Assembly: GCF_013618625.1 (NCBI RefSeq)
Contig: NZ_JABRWO010000005.1
Location: forward strand, 162,322 to 226,321
From: Bremerella alba
GTDB taxonomy: Bacteria; Planctomycetota; Planctomycetia; Pirellulales; Pirellulaceae
DNA length: 64,000 bases
Reading direction: 5' to 3'
In this document: positions 51,501 through 60,100 of the stretch, piece by piece
Layout: each line of letters begins with the position of its first letter
Position numbering within the stretch: the first letter of the stretch is position 1
Notes under the pieces: model-generated
The model's input: only the letters and a program-made list of their open reading frames with translations
What the model was told of the DNA's origin: nothing
Database searches by the model: none
Translations under genes and position numbers: made by a program

Positions 51501-52672
51501 GGATCGAGCTGAATTCCCTGGGAGGGCCCACGTTCTCGGAAACCGATCGTCAGAACATGTTGCCATTGCACCGCCTCGATTCAGGCATTGCCGAGCGATT
51601 TTGGAATTTGAATCGAACGTTTGGCTGGTGGGGCTTAGCGTACCTAGAAACGGTCGTCCGCTTGGCTGATTGGCAGGCGAGTGCTTCGCCTGGGGATGGC
51701 CAATCGAAAGTTCAACTGCCCTCGATTCGTTCCACGGATACTGGGACTTCAACCGAGGCTGGCCATTCGGAATTCAAACTGCTGGGAATCGATGGTAGCA
51801 ATCCGCTCGGCTTCTTAGCAGCGCTCGGCGTGCTGCGGACATTGGATACGGCCCGTCCCTCGTCAGTCTTCATGAATTGGGCCCACATCGAAGGAGCTTG
51901 GAGGCCTGTCATTCAAATTGATGATACGCTTGCGACGGACAACGAGACGCTGCTCGCCCTGCTGACCGATCTGCTGGTCGTATCTGAAATAGACAGCTAT
52001 CCCCCACTTCGCCTGAGCGAGTTCATCGATTCGGTAGGCATGCGTCAAGCCTTCGCGAATGCCGCCCAGATGGCCAGCCTTACAGATCGCTGCGATGCGG
52101 ACTGGCTGAGCTGTAACGGGTCGGATTTGGTCGACAAAACCGTAATTTCACAGCTTCAGACAACGCGGCGCGATTATCATCCCATCAACGTACGGGGGCT
52201 TTTGGAAAACACGACGCGCGAACATCTACAACGATCCCTTTTCGAGCCCTGGGACTATGGCGATCCCTTAGCAGGCGTATCGCTGCACCTCGAACCGCGT
52301 GAGGACCGGCGACACGCTTATCAATGGCACATGCCCAGTGGCGACCCCACGAAAAGTAGTTCCGGTGGGATGATCGGCGCGAATCGGTTGGCTCTTGAAG
52401 CTTGGCCTCTATTTCAATCACTTCCACGTGGCGAGAAACTAACAACCGTGGGTTTTCACACGGCACGCGGAGCCGGAACCCGTTTCACATGGCCCATCTG
52501 GAACCGCCCGATCTCGCTCACCGTCGCCACAAGCCTGCTTGCCTACCAAGGACTTCAGGCAGAAACAGTTGACCATGCCCAATTAAAGCCACTCGGAATT
52601 GCGGCCACCTATCGGTGTAATCGTATCTTAGTAGGTAAGACACCTAATCTAACGGTACCCACCTCATGCTAA
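48533..52672 (+). CDS. cas3: Cas3 helicase-nuclease with C-terminal extension (possible Cas8g function)
   Basis: The 1379-residue protein has the reversed Cas3 order of I-G systems. The helicase comes first: motif I LPTASGKT at 50-57, motif II DEAH at 210-213, motif III TATP, and motifs V/VI ATQCLEVGADLDFDG and QRFGRLDRLG. The HD nuclease follows, with His896-Asp897 in RLHDLGKADPRF and HQIAAHHGYARPF. Residues about 1080-1379 are an extra domain, beginning LLGIDGSNPLGFLAALGVLRTL and ending with conserved-looking HTARGAGTRFTWPIW. That beginning resembles the short Cas8-like proteins (Csb3/Csx17 type) that start with NPLGFLAALG. No separate Cas8 gene is present in the operon. I recall a named Cas3-extension family for this subtype but cannot check it here. 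Confidence 0.92.
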   Translation: MSTPVDNLRALTVEDFASFYEAIHGHTPFQWQQRLAKMACVGQWPSTLKLPTASGKTAAIDAALFALAFQAAEANRPDGQMTAGRRIFFVVDRRIIVNDAHRRAEQISQKLQVAASDEKADSDANILKRVALWLKQLTGDDDAPPLDCFELRGGIYRDDAWVRSPLQPTVLSSTVDQVGSRLLFRGYGVSDRNLPIHAALTSHDSLIFLDEAHCSRPFGETMHWIQRYRGEPWADETLKLPFQFVQMTATPTERDDDSNILELTEEDYATDEPLRKRHDCPKPVQLVLAEKAKASKLSKVLSDKIVKQALQLVEEQGCRRIAIVVNRVAIARKVFQQLQELKKEAVSLMIGRMRPRDRDKMTPELLATFGAKEGKSTQEDTTRFVVATQCLEVGADLDFDGMVTQCASLDALRQRFGRLDRLGGWNAQRNKPVRGVIVAAEGDVPPKEKLPDTTKSNPLDPIYGNALAHTWHWLQEKEAESADGTIDFGIRSFDAKLEAMEEEDRVQLLAPSESAPILMPAHMDLLCQTAPRPTPEPDVSHYLHGPRDVSPDVRVCWRADLNLTPSSEQKNRWISTIQTCPPTSAECMPVPLYLFRQWLRGERGEDASGDVLGEAVDATDGSDDPKYTRHEVLLWRGIEKPNRPGSIQIDGRSVAEIRPGETIVIPIEQGGWEFFGHVPAHSEGVSSEFTARELYQAGIGQEAALGSRFESAVKAYKEIAPLDIADHGFLQSRRKVILRFHPKLKTKGDLGKLCERVLKEFGDPDKDLSLKTLKDLVQDFLANRNQSTETKEIFQRALLELLKEPKFILGGKIFRYEGGLAWISKRLEKQVADALLCHAALPLASFGDEDDELSYSGSISLSQHLVDVEQAAKRFSQAAELTAPLHSTTTMSARLHDLGKADPRFQAMLLGMPLSIAYMQPMLMAKSDQGRSANPTELPEHFRHEMPSVDLVDRFDLESVDRELLKHQIAAHHGYARPFAPICIDEKPEGIELNSLGGPTFSETDRQNMLPLHRLDSGIAERFWNLNRTFGWWGLAYLETVVRLADWQASASPGDGQSKVQLPSIRSTDTGTSTEAGHSEFKLLGIDGSNPLGFLAALGVLRTLDTARPSSVFMNWAHIEGAWRPVIQIDDTLATDNETLLALLTDLLVVSEIDSYPPLRLSEFIDSVGMRQAFANAAQMASLTDRCDADWLSCNGSDLVDKTVISQLQTTRRDYHPINVRGLLENTTREHLQRSLFEPWDYGDPLAGVSLHLEPREDRRHAYQWHMPSGDPTKSSSGGMIGANRLALEAWPLFQSLPRGEKLTTVGFHTARGAGTRFTWPIWNRPISLTVATSLLAYQGLQAETVDHAQLKPLGIAATYRCNRILVGKTPNLTVPTSC

Positions 52673-52887
52673 TTCAACCAGATGCGGATAGCCGTTCCGA
52701 GCGGTAGCGACCGAAAAGTGCTCATGGCAAGATCTTGAAAAGTTGAAAGAGTATTAGTCGTGGACTCAACAACACTTTTTTCAACTTCCAGATGAGTTCG
52801 GCACAAATCGTTATATAGCATGAGGTTAGAGCACATACCCTTTGAAATGCCAAGGCATTTATTCTCCCAATCCAAATCAATGGCCCA
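52673..52887. terminator. Gap after cas3 with inverted repeats
   Basis: The 215 bases between the converging cas3 and glycosyltransferase genes contain AAGTTGAAA (52740-52748) / TTTCAACTT (52779-52787), a perfect 9-bp stem with a 30-base loop that includes a T run. A 7-bp palindrome AAATGCC-AA-GGCATTT lies at 52845-52860. Either could act as a terminator. No gene is recognised; a 68-codon minus-strand frame here lacks any signature. Confidence 0.35.
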
Positions 52888-54147
52888 TTAAAACTGTACC
52901 ATTGATTTGGATTGGGAATTGGGTGACGACTCAATACCTTTGATAATCTGCTCGACACAGGCGTCGATCGCATCGACCGGGTTGAACCAGCGAAGCTTTT
53001 TGGCAAATGCTTGGGCGCGCTCGCCGAATTCGCGGTTGTTCAGAAGTGTTCCCAATTGCTGGATTGCTTGCCTTGGTTGTTCGGGAGAGGCATCCAGCGC
53101 GACTCCCATCTTTACGGTTCGATGCGTGAGCAACGCCTGTTCGAATGTGAGGGGAATCTGCAAGATCGGTTTACCGGCGAGAAGCAGGTCGCAGGTCGTG
53201 CCGTGGCTTCCATTGAGGATCGCGATGTCACACCAACCCCGTACCGATTCCATGGGCAAAGTGCCTTGGTGAAGTTGGACATTGGGAGCAACGACCGACG
53301 CAAGATGCTTCATATTCAAACCGTCCCCCACCACAACCGCCGGAAGGCCTTGCCCGCTGATCCAACGCAACAGATCGGTGACCGCCTTGGCGGGCTTCAA
53401 ATAGACGAACACCTTTGGCTTTTTCCCCTGGGGCCAATCGAGTGCCGGATCGGCCGCCGCGGCATCCTTGTTTTTGGCCTGCTGAGTGCTACCCGCCCAT
53501 GCGCCAAGGTAATGTCCCGTCGTACGTTGAGGATAATGATCGAGCTCCGCAAACGTCGTCAGCAGGTTGACGTCCATGTCTCCATAGATTTGCCCAATGC
53601 GCTCAATCTCCGGCTGCTTCTCACTCAGCAGAACGGAATTAATACGATCCACAAGAATCAATTCATGATGCTGGCGATCCGCGGCCTCCATCGGTCGCCA
53701 GGGGGCCATCGGTGGCAAAGGAAATTCGTCTACCGGACAGCAAAACCCGGTGCCAATCGTCATCTGGAACGCTTGTCGACCACGCGCGGCAAGCATTGCC
53801 GTAGGACTATGGTCAAAGAGAAGCAGATCAGGCTGCAATAGATCGAACAAGTTGCGCCAGGCCGACAACATCGCTTTCAGCTCTCGCGATTCCTGGTAAC
53901 CCATATTCGCTAACAAATGGGCAAACGTCGAAGGGGTGGGATTGTACGGCACTGCTCGACTTATCTTCACCGGTGCTTGAAAAAGACGAACATCAAGATC
54001 AGTGAGAAATACCGCCGCGCGCTTCAAATCCTTGACAATCATGATCACGCGATGACCAGCGTCGAGTAATCGCTCTGCGATGGGGCGGAAACGTCCCACG
54101 TGACCAAATCCCCCTCCCAATTCCCATGTAAAAACGATGTTCGCCAT
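52888..54147 (-). CDS. UGT-like glycosyltransferase (GT1/macrolide type)
   Basis: The 419-residue enzyme is a GT-B transferase. The N-terminal domain opens ANIVFTWELGGGFGHVGRFRP (a GHxxR acceptor-side motif), and the C-terminal domain carries VQLHQGTLPMESVRGWCDIAILNGSHGTTCDLLLAGKPILQIP, the H-G-T and P-x-P-like sugar-nucleotide pocket of macrolide glycosyltransferases. ATG 54147 is chosen because a longer frame adds a Lys/Arg-rich non-family leader; AGGT lies upstream. It is encoded 86 bases downstream of the fusion gene and is probably cotranscribed. The substrate is unknown. Confidence 0.82.
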   Translation of the reverse strand: MANIVFTWELGGGFGHVGRFRPIAERLLDAGHRVIMIVKDLKRAAVFLTDLDVRLFQAPVKISRAVPYNPTPSTFAHLLANMGYQESRELKAMLSAWRNLFDLLQPDLLLFDHSPTAMLAARGRQAFQMTIGTGFCCPVDEFPLPPMAPWRPMEAADRQHHELILVDRINSVLLSEKQPEIERIGQIYGDMDVNLLTTFAELDHYPQRTTGHYLGAWAGSTQQAKNKDAAAADPALDWPQGKKPKVFVYLKPAKAVTDLLRWISGQGLPAVVVGDGLNMKHLASVVAPNVQLHQGTLPMESVRGWCDIAILNGSHGTTCDLLLAGKPILQIPLTFEQALLTHRTVKMGVALDASPEQPRQAIQQLGTLLNNREFGERAQAFAKKLRWFNPVDAIDACVEQIIKGIESSPNSQSKSMVQF

Positions 54148-54233
54148 AGTTGACCTGGGTTTAAGTAGGCATTTCTTACGCCGAACTTTGGTCGGCATGC
54201 GAGTGCGTGAATCTAAATCGATGATCCGATCTG

Positions 54234-56045
54234 TTACGGATCATTAGCAAAGCAGGCTTCCAGCGGAGAGTTCTTAAAGTAATTTTCTAGCTGCTCATAG
54301 TTCGCTATTTCACTGCGAAGTTCATCGCCAACTTTGATCGTCTTGGGTTCCGGACATGGCAGGTCATCGAGCTGCAAGTGGTTGGTAATACTCCGCCATG
54401 GTACCTCAGGTTCTTCGTCCAACTCTTCGTACCACACTGTGAGCCGCTGCTGCTGAGGAACCAACGATTCAAACAAGTTCCATCGCTCGTCATAAGCATA
54501 GCAGTCCTGCTCGAATTCGAGCGGATCAACATACACCGGGCTCGTCTTGGGTACTTCTTCGTCTCGATAGACTTGCCAGTGACGGAGCTGGCTCGCCTTG
54601 GCCATCGAGACAAAGCGTGCCAGATGGTTTCGACGTTTCAGCGCGATAAAGCGAAACTCCGGATCGTCCGCTAACTTCTGCCAGACATCGGACCAAGGGC
54701 CAACGCCATGCACGAGGTGCAGCAAGAACCCCGGCATCGCCCCGCGTGGCGAGCCCCCTAGGCCATGCAAAACTTGGCTGGTGGTCATTTGACGATACGC
54801 TTCGGTTTTGGGGGATTCGTCGTTAAATATCTCGTCATGAATATCGACGCCCGGGTGCTGCATGAGCATTGTGCGAAGCATGTGCGTTCCGCAACGCGGA
54901 TGGCTTATCAACGCAAATCGCTTGGGTGCGACGTCTGCTTCTTCCCGCGTCGTGCGCCTGGCGTTGTTCAGATGCGACACCACCTGGGCGCGGCGGTAAA
55001 CCTGATGGTGTCTTCGGGAAATCTCTTTCAATTGCAGCACCTGGTGGACTTGCTTCAGAGCATCATTCTGCGTTTGCGAATTGGATGCCTCGAGCTGTTT
55101 CTGGATGGCATCGGCGAGGGCCTGGCTGTTGTTGGGAGGACAAAATTGAATTGCCCCCGGCGCGATCAGGTCGTATTCGCGCAGCGACGGCAGGTCCGAC
55201 GCGAGAACCGGTTTGCGGTGACTGATCCAACTGGAAATCGATCCCGAGGCGGCCGATTGCAGAAAGGGACAAACGGCCAGGTCCGTTGCCGCCAGGTAAT
55301 AGTCCAATAGTTCGTCGGGAAGGTAGCCTGTGATCCGAATACGCTGCACCAGTCCCTGCTTTTCGATGAAGGAAACCAACTGCTCGGCATAACTCTGGCT
55401 GGAACCGATGTCAGCAGGTCGTCCGGCCAGCACGGCAAAACAGTTCTGAGGGAGACGCGAAAACGCTTCCAGAAAAACGTGATAGCCCTTTCGGAAGTAG
55501 ATCTTGCCTAGCACTGTAATGACCGGAGTATCAGGCAACCCCAACATGCGCTTCGCCTCGTCTTTCTCCGCGACAATGCGCCGCGGCTCGACGAAATGGG
55601 GCATGATGTAAAGTTTTTCGGAAGGTACATACGGCAAGAGTTTCTCGCGATCCTGGCGGGTAAACACCAATAGCTGGCAGCACATCGACGCGAGTTTCGC
55701 GATTTGCTGGCAGGCGTTTTCATTGCACGACGCAGTCGATACATCGTGAATGGTGGCGACGATCGGTGCGCGCGTTCGCTCGAAGAATTGAAACGTGACG
55801 TGATCGCCTGGCCCGATCTCGGGCGCGAGCGTTATGCTGCCTCGCAGGCATCGCAGTTGGACATGAGCGATATCGACTTGGGAAAGCTTCTGAGCAACGA
55901 TGCAAACCGAAGCCGGATCAGGACCGGCCAGAACTTCGTCGCCTATCGTCGCATGCTGATAACGCTTGAATCCCCAGGAAAGTATCTCGCTGTACCGACG
56001 AATGCCATCGTTGGGTTGCCCAGCGTGTAGAAGTCCAATTTTCAT
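54234..56045 (-). CDS. Fusion of GT4 glycosyltransferase and sulfotransferase
   Basis: The 603-residue protein has two catalytic halves. Residues 1-340 are a GT4-type GT-B glycosyltransferase (MKIGLLHAGQPNDGIRRYSE, VITVLGKIYFRKGYHVFLEAF, RIRITGYLPDELLDYYLAATD, SISSWISHRKPVLASDLPS). Residues about 370-600 are a PAPS-dependent sulfotransferase: the 5'-phosphosulfate loop is SHPRCGTHMLRTML and the 3'-phosphate segment is FIALKRRNHLARFVSMAKA, with WYEELDEE further on. The linker is 30-35 residues. The order suggests coupled sugar addition and sulfation of one glycan. ATG 56045 has CGGAG upstream. A frameshift-free single frame excludes two abutting genes read separately. Confidence 0.85.
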   Translation of the reverse strand: MKIGLLHAGQPNDGIRRYSEILSWGFKRYQHATIGDEVLAGPDPASVCIVAQKLSQVDIAHVQLRCLRGSITLAPEIGPGDHVTFQFFERTRAPIVATIHDVSTASCNENACQQIAKLASMCCQLLVFTRQDREKLLPYVPSEKLYIMPHFVEPRRIVAEKDEAKRMLGLPDTPVITVLGKIYFRKGYHVFLEAFSRLPQNCFAVLAGRPADIGSSQSYAEQLVSFIEKQGLVQRIRITGYLPDELLDYYLAATDLAVCPFLQSAASGSISSWISHRKPVLASDLPSLREYDLIAPGAIQFCPPNNSQALADAIQKQLEASNSQTQNDALKQVHQVLQLKEISRRHHQVYRRAQVVSHLNNARRTTREEADVAPKRFALISHPRCGTHMLRTMLMQHPGVDIHDEIFNDESPKTEAYRQMTTSQVLHGLGGSPRGAMPGFLLHLVHGVGPWSDVWQKLADDPEFRFIALKRRNHLARFVSMAKASQLRHWQVYRDEEVPKTSPVYVDPLEFEQDCYAYDERWNLFESLVPQQQRLTVWYEELDEEPEVPWRSITNHLQLDDLPCPEPKTIKVGDELRSEIANYEQLENYFKNSPLEACFANDP

Positions 56046-57111
56046 CGGGTACTCCGGAGAAACTTAGCGGGAAAAGTCCCAGGGATTCTAACGCACGCTC
56101 AGCGCACAGCAAACTGTTTCGATGACGATTACTCTTTGGTGCGTTGGTCCGAAGCGAATATTACTTGGTCGTAGTTCGCTGAAGCGTGCCCTTTCACGAT
56201 TCGTTGCCAAAGCTTTTAGACCTCGTCGCCATTGCTGGAACGTGCGGACCGTGCTTTCGTCGTTAGCACAAAAGTTGAATGTGAATCGGATCGCAATCGC
56301 TATACCGGCTGGCGAGGCTCGATAGCGCCGATACATGTGCACGCCACGTTGCCGGTGAGCTATCCGGCGCTAACTTGTTTCACGCATTGCGCAAACAGTA
56401 GTCCCATTCTTCGCTCTTAAGTTGTCGCGAAAGTTCTTGGAGCGCGCGTCCATTTTCTCCCGAAGGGCCAGAACTGAAAACGGTTGAACTCATAGATCGA
56501 TAGGGCTCCAAATGTGCAAACACGCCCGATATGCCAATTAGTTCCGCCAGGGCTTAGAATGGCCGTAGCGCATGAGCGTACAATCTGAAACTCAAATATT
56601 TCAAAAATTACATTAAACGTAGTTGCAATCTTTATATTGCAATGATTAAATCCAACGCAGCCCTTCAAGGGGGTATCGCGACCTCGCACGGTGACCCTCG
56701 TTCAGGTGGTCCATTTCGGGATTGAAATAATGACACTTTTCGCAGAAGGCAGGACAATGTCTGCGTGTGCAACTCGTCAACGGCTTGGAAGAATTTACAA
56801 ACGCTTTGAAAGTATGTGGTTACATTGCTTTTTTCAAAATTCTTTTTACCGATTCAACACTTAGGCCCTGCGAAGTTCTTCGCAAGTAGTTCACGCCGTC
56901 GTTTTTGTGGTCTGAGTGTCAGAAATAAGTAACAGTCCTTTCGGACTACACCTTACCGGCTAAGTTCCTACCACCCAAGTCAGGGATAACTCGCGACTCG
57001 CCTGAACTCGATCGGGCGGATCCTGGCATCTTGGCTCCACCGATTTCCAGCGTCTTGTGAAAAATTGGCTCCGCCATATTGAGAAATACCCAATCTAAGA
57101 AGGCAATTCTT
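56046..57111. other. Large non-coding region before the giant surface-protein gene
   Basis: About 1070 bases contain no convincing gene. Short open frames occur on both strands (for example 56088-56342 and 56122-56325) but none shows a domain or coding-like composition. A T/A-rich part lies at 56590-56650. A small hairpin AGTCC-TTTC-GGACT is at 56934-56947. The region carries divergent promoters for the fusion gene on the left and the giant gene on the right, and may give the latter a long leader. Confidence 0.45.
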
Positions 57112-60100
57112 ATGGTTTCGCTCAACGAATGGTTTGCTAAAACGTGGTTCGCTCACTACAAGCGACGGCAGCGTGAACGTCAGCGAATTAAGAACCACCA
57201 GGCTCGCCTGGAGCAGTTCGAGCCTCGGCAGGCGCCCGGCGGTTTGGTCCATGTATGGATGGACGATGTTCTTGCCAACTGCGGCTTCCGCGGCTGGGAA
57301 GATGGGCCGGCCGCGTTCGATGCGGACCAGAGCCAACCCACGACCAAGAGGCTTGGTAGTAAGGGGTGGAGCGGCCCTGGTAGCGACGCGAATGAGAGCA
57401 GCGAGACCTGGCAGCGCCATCAGAACGAGCGCTCGCTGCAGAGCGAAACAGAGCAAACCGAAGTACAGGCAAATCGCGCTTCGACCAATCGCCTCGATCG
57501 TGCGCCGTTGACCGAGAGCGAGATCGTCGGCAATTTGTGGGATGACAATTCCTGGTCGGTACCTGTCGTCTCCTCCGATGACTTCCGGTTGAATCAACGG
57601 TTCTCGGGAAATTCTGGGGGAGGCTCCGATTCATTCAACGGCATCTTTGGACGCAGCGCGCTTTCCCATGCGCCGTCAGCCATAAGTCCGCTCCAGGGCG
57701 GGCCAAGTGGTAGCAGTTCATTGTCCGAAAGCAGTGCCCTGCCAGTCTCGCCGACGGCGGGCGCGAATTCCGCGAGTGATGGAAACCAATTCTTCCGCAT
57801 TTCACCTGGTAGCCAGAATCCGATCACGCCTCAGCAGCCGAGTGCTGCGCCGATCGAATTCGATGCCGTGGGTACGGTGATTTCTGCCGATCGTATCGTC
57901 GTTCATGGCACGCTTCCCGAAGCCGTGGAGCATGAAACGCATGTTGAGATTTACAGCAGCGACGATGAACAGCTCAATGCACAAGATCGGTATTTAGGCA
58001 CCGCCCAACTGCGTTCCGGTGAAAACGGTACCCAGTTCCAAGCACTGCTGAATATCGATGCCAGTTCCGCTGGGAATCTATTGGTTCGCTTGCCTCATTT
58101 TCCGAATGCTTTCGGCAAAGTCGATATCTCGGAGCAACCGCTGGAAGACTTGGATGACGATGGCATCGCCAGCTTGATCGAGTCGCTTGCTGCCAACAAT
58201 GGTGATGGCAACCAGGACGGCGTTGCCGACCAAGACCAGGGGCATGTCGCCAGCTTCTTTTCAGGTACGGCCGGCTCTGTTGTGACGATCGACGCCACCG
58301 CAGGCCAACTGAAGAACGTGTCGACCACGCTCGCATCGGAAAAACCGGCAGAGCGAGTCTCACTTCCTTACGGCGTTTTTGACTTCACCGTCGAGGACGT
58401 CGAAGTGGGTGGTGTCACGGTGGTCGAGGTAACGCTGCCAGAGGATGCACGACCCAGTAGCTACTACAAGACCGATCCGGCAACCGGCCAGTGGGAGCGA
58501 TTCGGTTTTGATGGAACGACGGGTGCGATCATCGATGGAAACAAGATTTATCTCTACTTGCAGGATGGGGGTCGAGGCGATGCCGATGGCATTGCGAACG
58601 GCGTGATCGTTGACCCAGGCGGGCCAGGCATCGACGACGGTGTCATTTCGCTACCTGGCCTGGCGGACAGCGTCTTGACCGGTTGGACGGTTGCGGAAAG
58701 TGGTGGCGTTCAATCCCCCGGAACGGTCCAGGAAGTCGACGGCGATATCGTGCTGACCGAAGGAGATTCGTTCCTGGTGACGCTCCAAAAGAGTGTCGTG
58801 ATTCCAGAAAACCCGGAAGTATTGACGTTCGATTTTATTGCCACGTTTGACAGCGCCGACGATGACTTCATTAACGACGCGTTCGAAGTCGCACTGGTAG
58901 ATCAGAACGGAATGCCAGTCGTTCCCGTCTTCCAGAGCAATCGTGATGCCTTTTTCAACTGGACTGAGGATGAAACCGCCGCTGCCGGAAGTTCGACCTC
59001 GTATGTGGGCCAAACGGTCGAACTCGATATCTCGGACCTAGCCGTGGGACGTACCTATGACGTCGTCTTCCGCCTGGTCAATAACGATGATGACACGACG
59101 ACAACCGTAACGCTTGTCGGTGCCGAGCCTCCGGCTGTGGCCCAGGACGACGCATTCACCGTTTCTGAAGATAGCATCGACAACGTTTTTGATGTGCTGG
59201 CAAACGATACCGGCATAGGGCTTTCGATCTCCGACATCAGTCTTGGTTCTGCTGGCGGTTCGCTGTCGATCGTGGGTGACAAGCTGAATTACTCGCCAGC
59301 GAGTGACTTCTTCGGTACCGAGACATTCACCTATACCCTCATTGACGAGAACGGCAACACAGACAGTGGCGAGATCACAGTCACGGTGACCGAGGTCAAC
59401 GATAGCCCAACGGCAGCGGACGATAGTTTTAACGTCGATGAAGACGGTTCCCGAACGCTGACTGGCGTGGAACTAACTGGGAACGACAGCAAGGGCCCGG
59501 CCAACGAATCGAGCCAAACGCTGAGCGTTACTGCCGTCGGTACCGCTTCGCACGGCACGGTGACTCTAAACCCGGATGGCTCCGTCACATATACGCCGGA
59601 TGCAGACTACGTCGGTCCCGATAGCTTCACATACACCGCCACCGACGACGGCACGACCAACGGCGTTGCCGACGCGAAGAGCTCCACCGCGACCGTTTAC
59701 TTCACCGTAGGACCCGTCAACGATCCGCCCACGGCCACGAACGATGGTTACACCGTCGCGGAAGATTCCTCGGCGAACCTGCTGGAAGTATTGGCCAACG
59801 ACTCGATCGATCCTGATACAGGTGAAACGCTTTCCATTCAAAGCGTCGGTGCGGGTTCTCAAGGGGGAACGATCACGATCGTAGGGGACAAGATCTCCTA
59901 TACACCGCTGGCCGATTTCTACGGAACAGAAACGTTCTCGTACACGATCAACGACGGCACGCCCGGTAGCACGGATTCGGCGACGGTCACCATCACGGTA
60001 AGCGAAGTCAACGCCCCTCCGACGGCGGCGGATGATAGCTTCACGATTGACGAAGATCAGCAGCGCACGTTCACCATCGCAGAGATTACCAGCAACGACA

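Noticed and set aside
51156..51752. Minus-strand open frame of 198 codons
   Set aside because: It lies opposite the HD-nuclease part of cas3, which has intact motifs on the other strand.
52669..52875. Possible 68-aa minus-strand protein after cas3
   Set aside because: It overlaps inverted repeats that look like a terminator region and has no recognisable motif or start signal.
53011..53841. Plus-strand open frame of 276 codons
   Set aside because: It is antisense to the UGT-like glycosyltransferase gene; composition is Arg/His-rich and unlike a real protein.
54765..55310. Plus-strand open frame of 181 codons
   Set aside because: It is antisense to the GT4-sulfotransferase fusion and has no recognisable domain.
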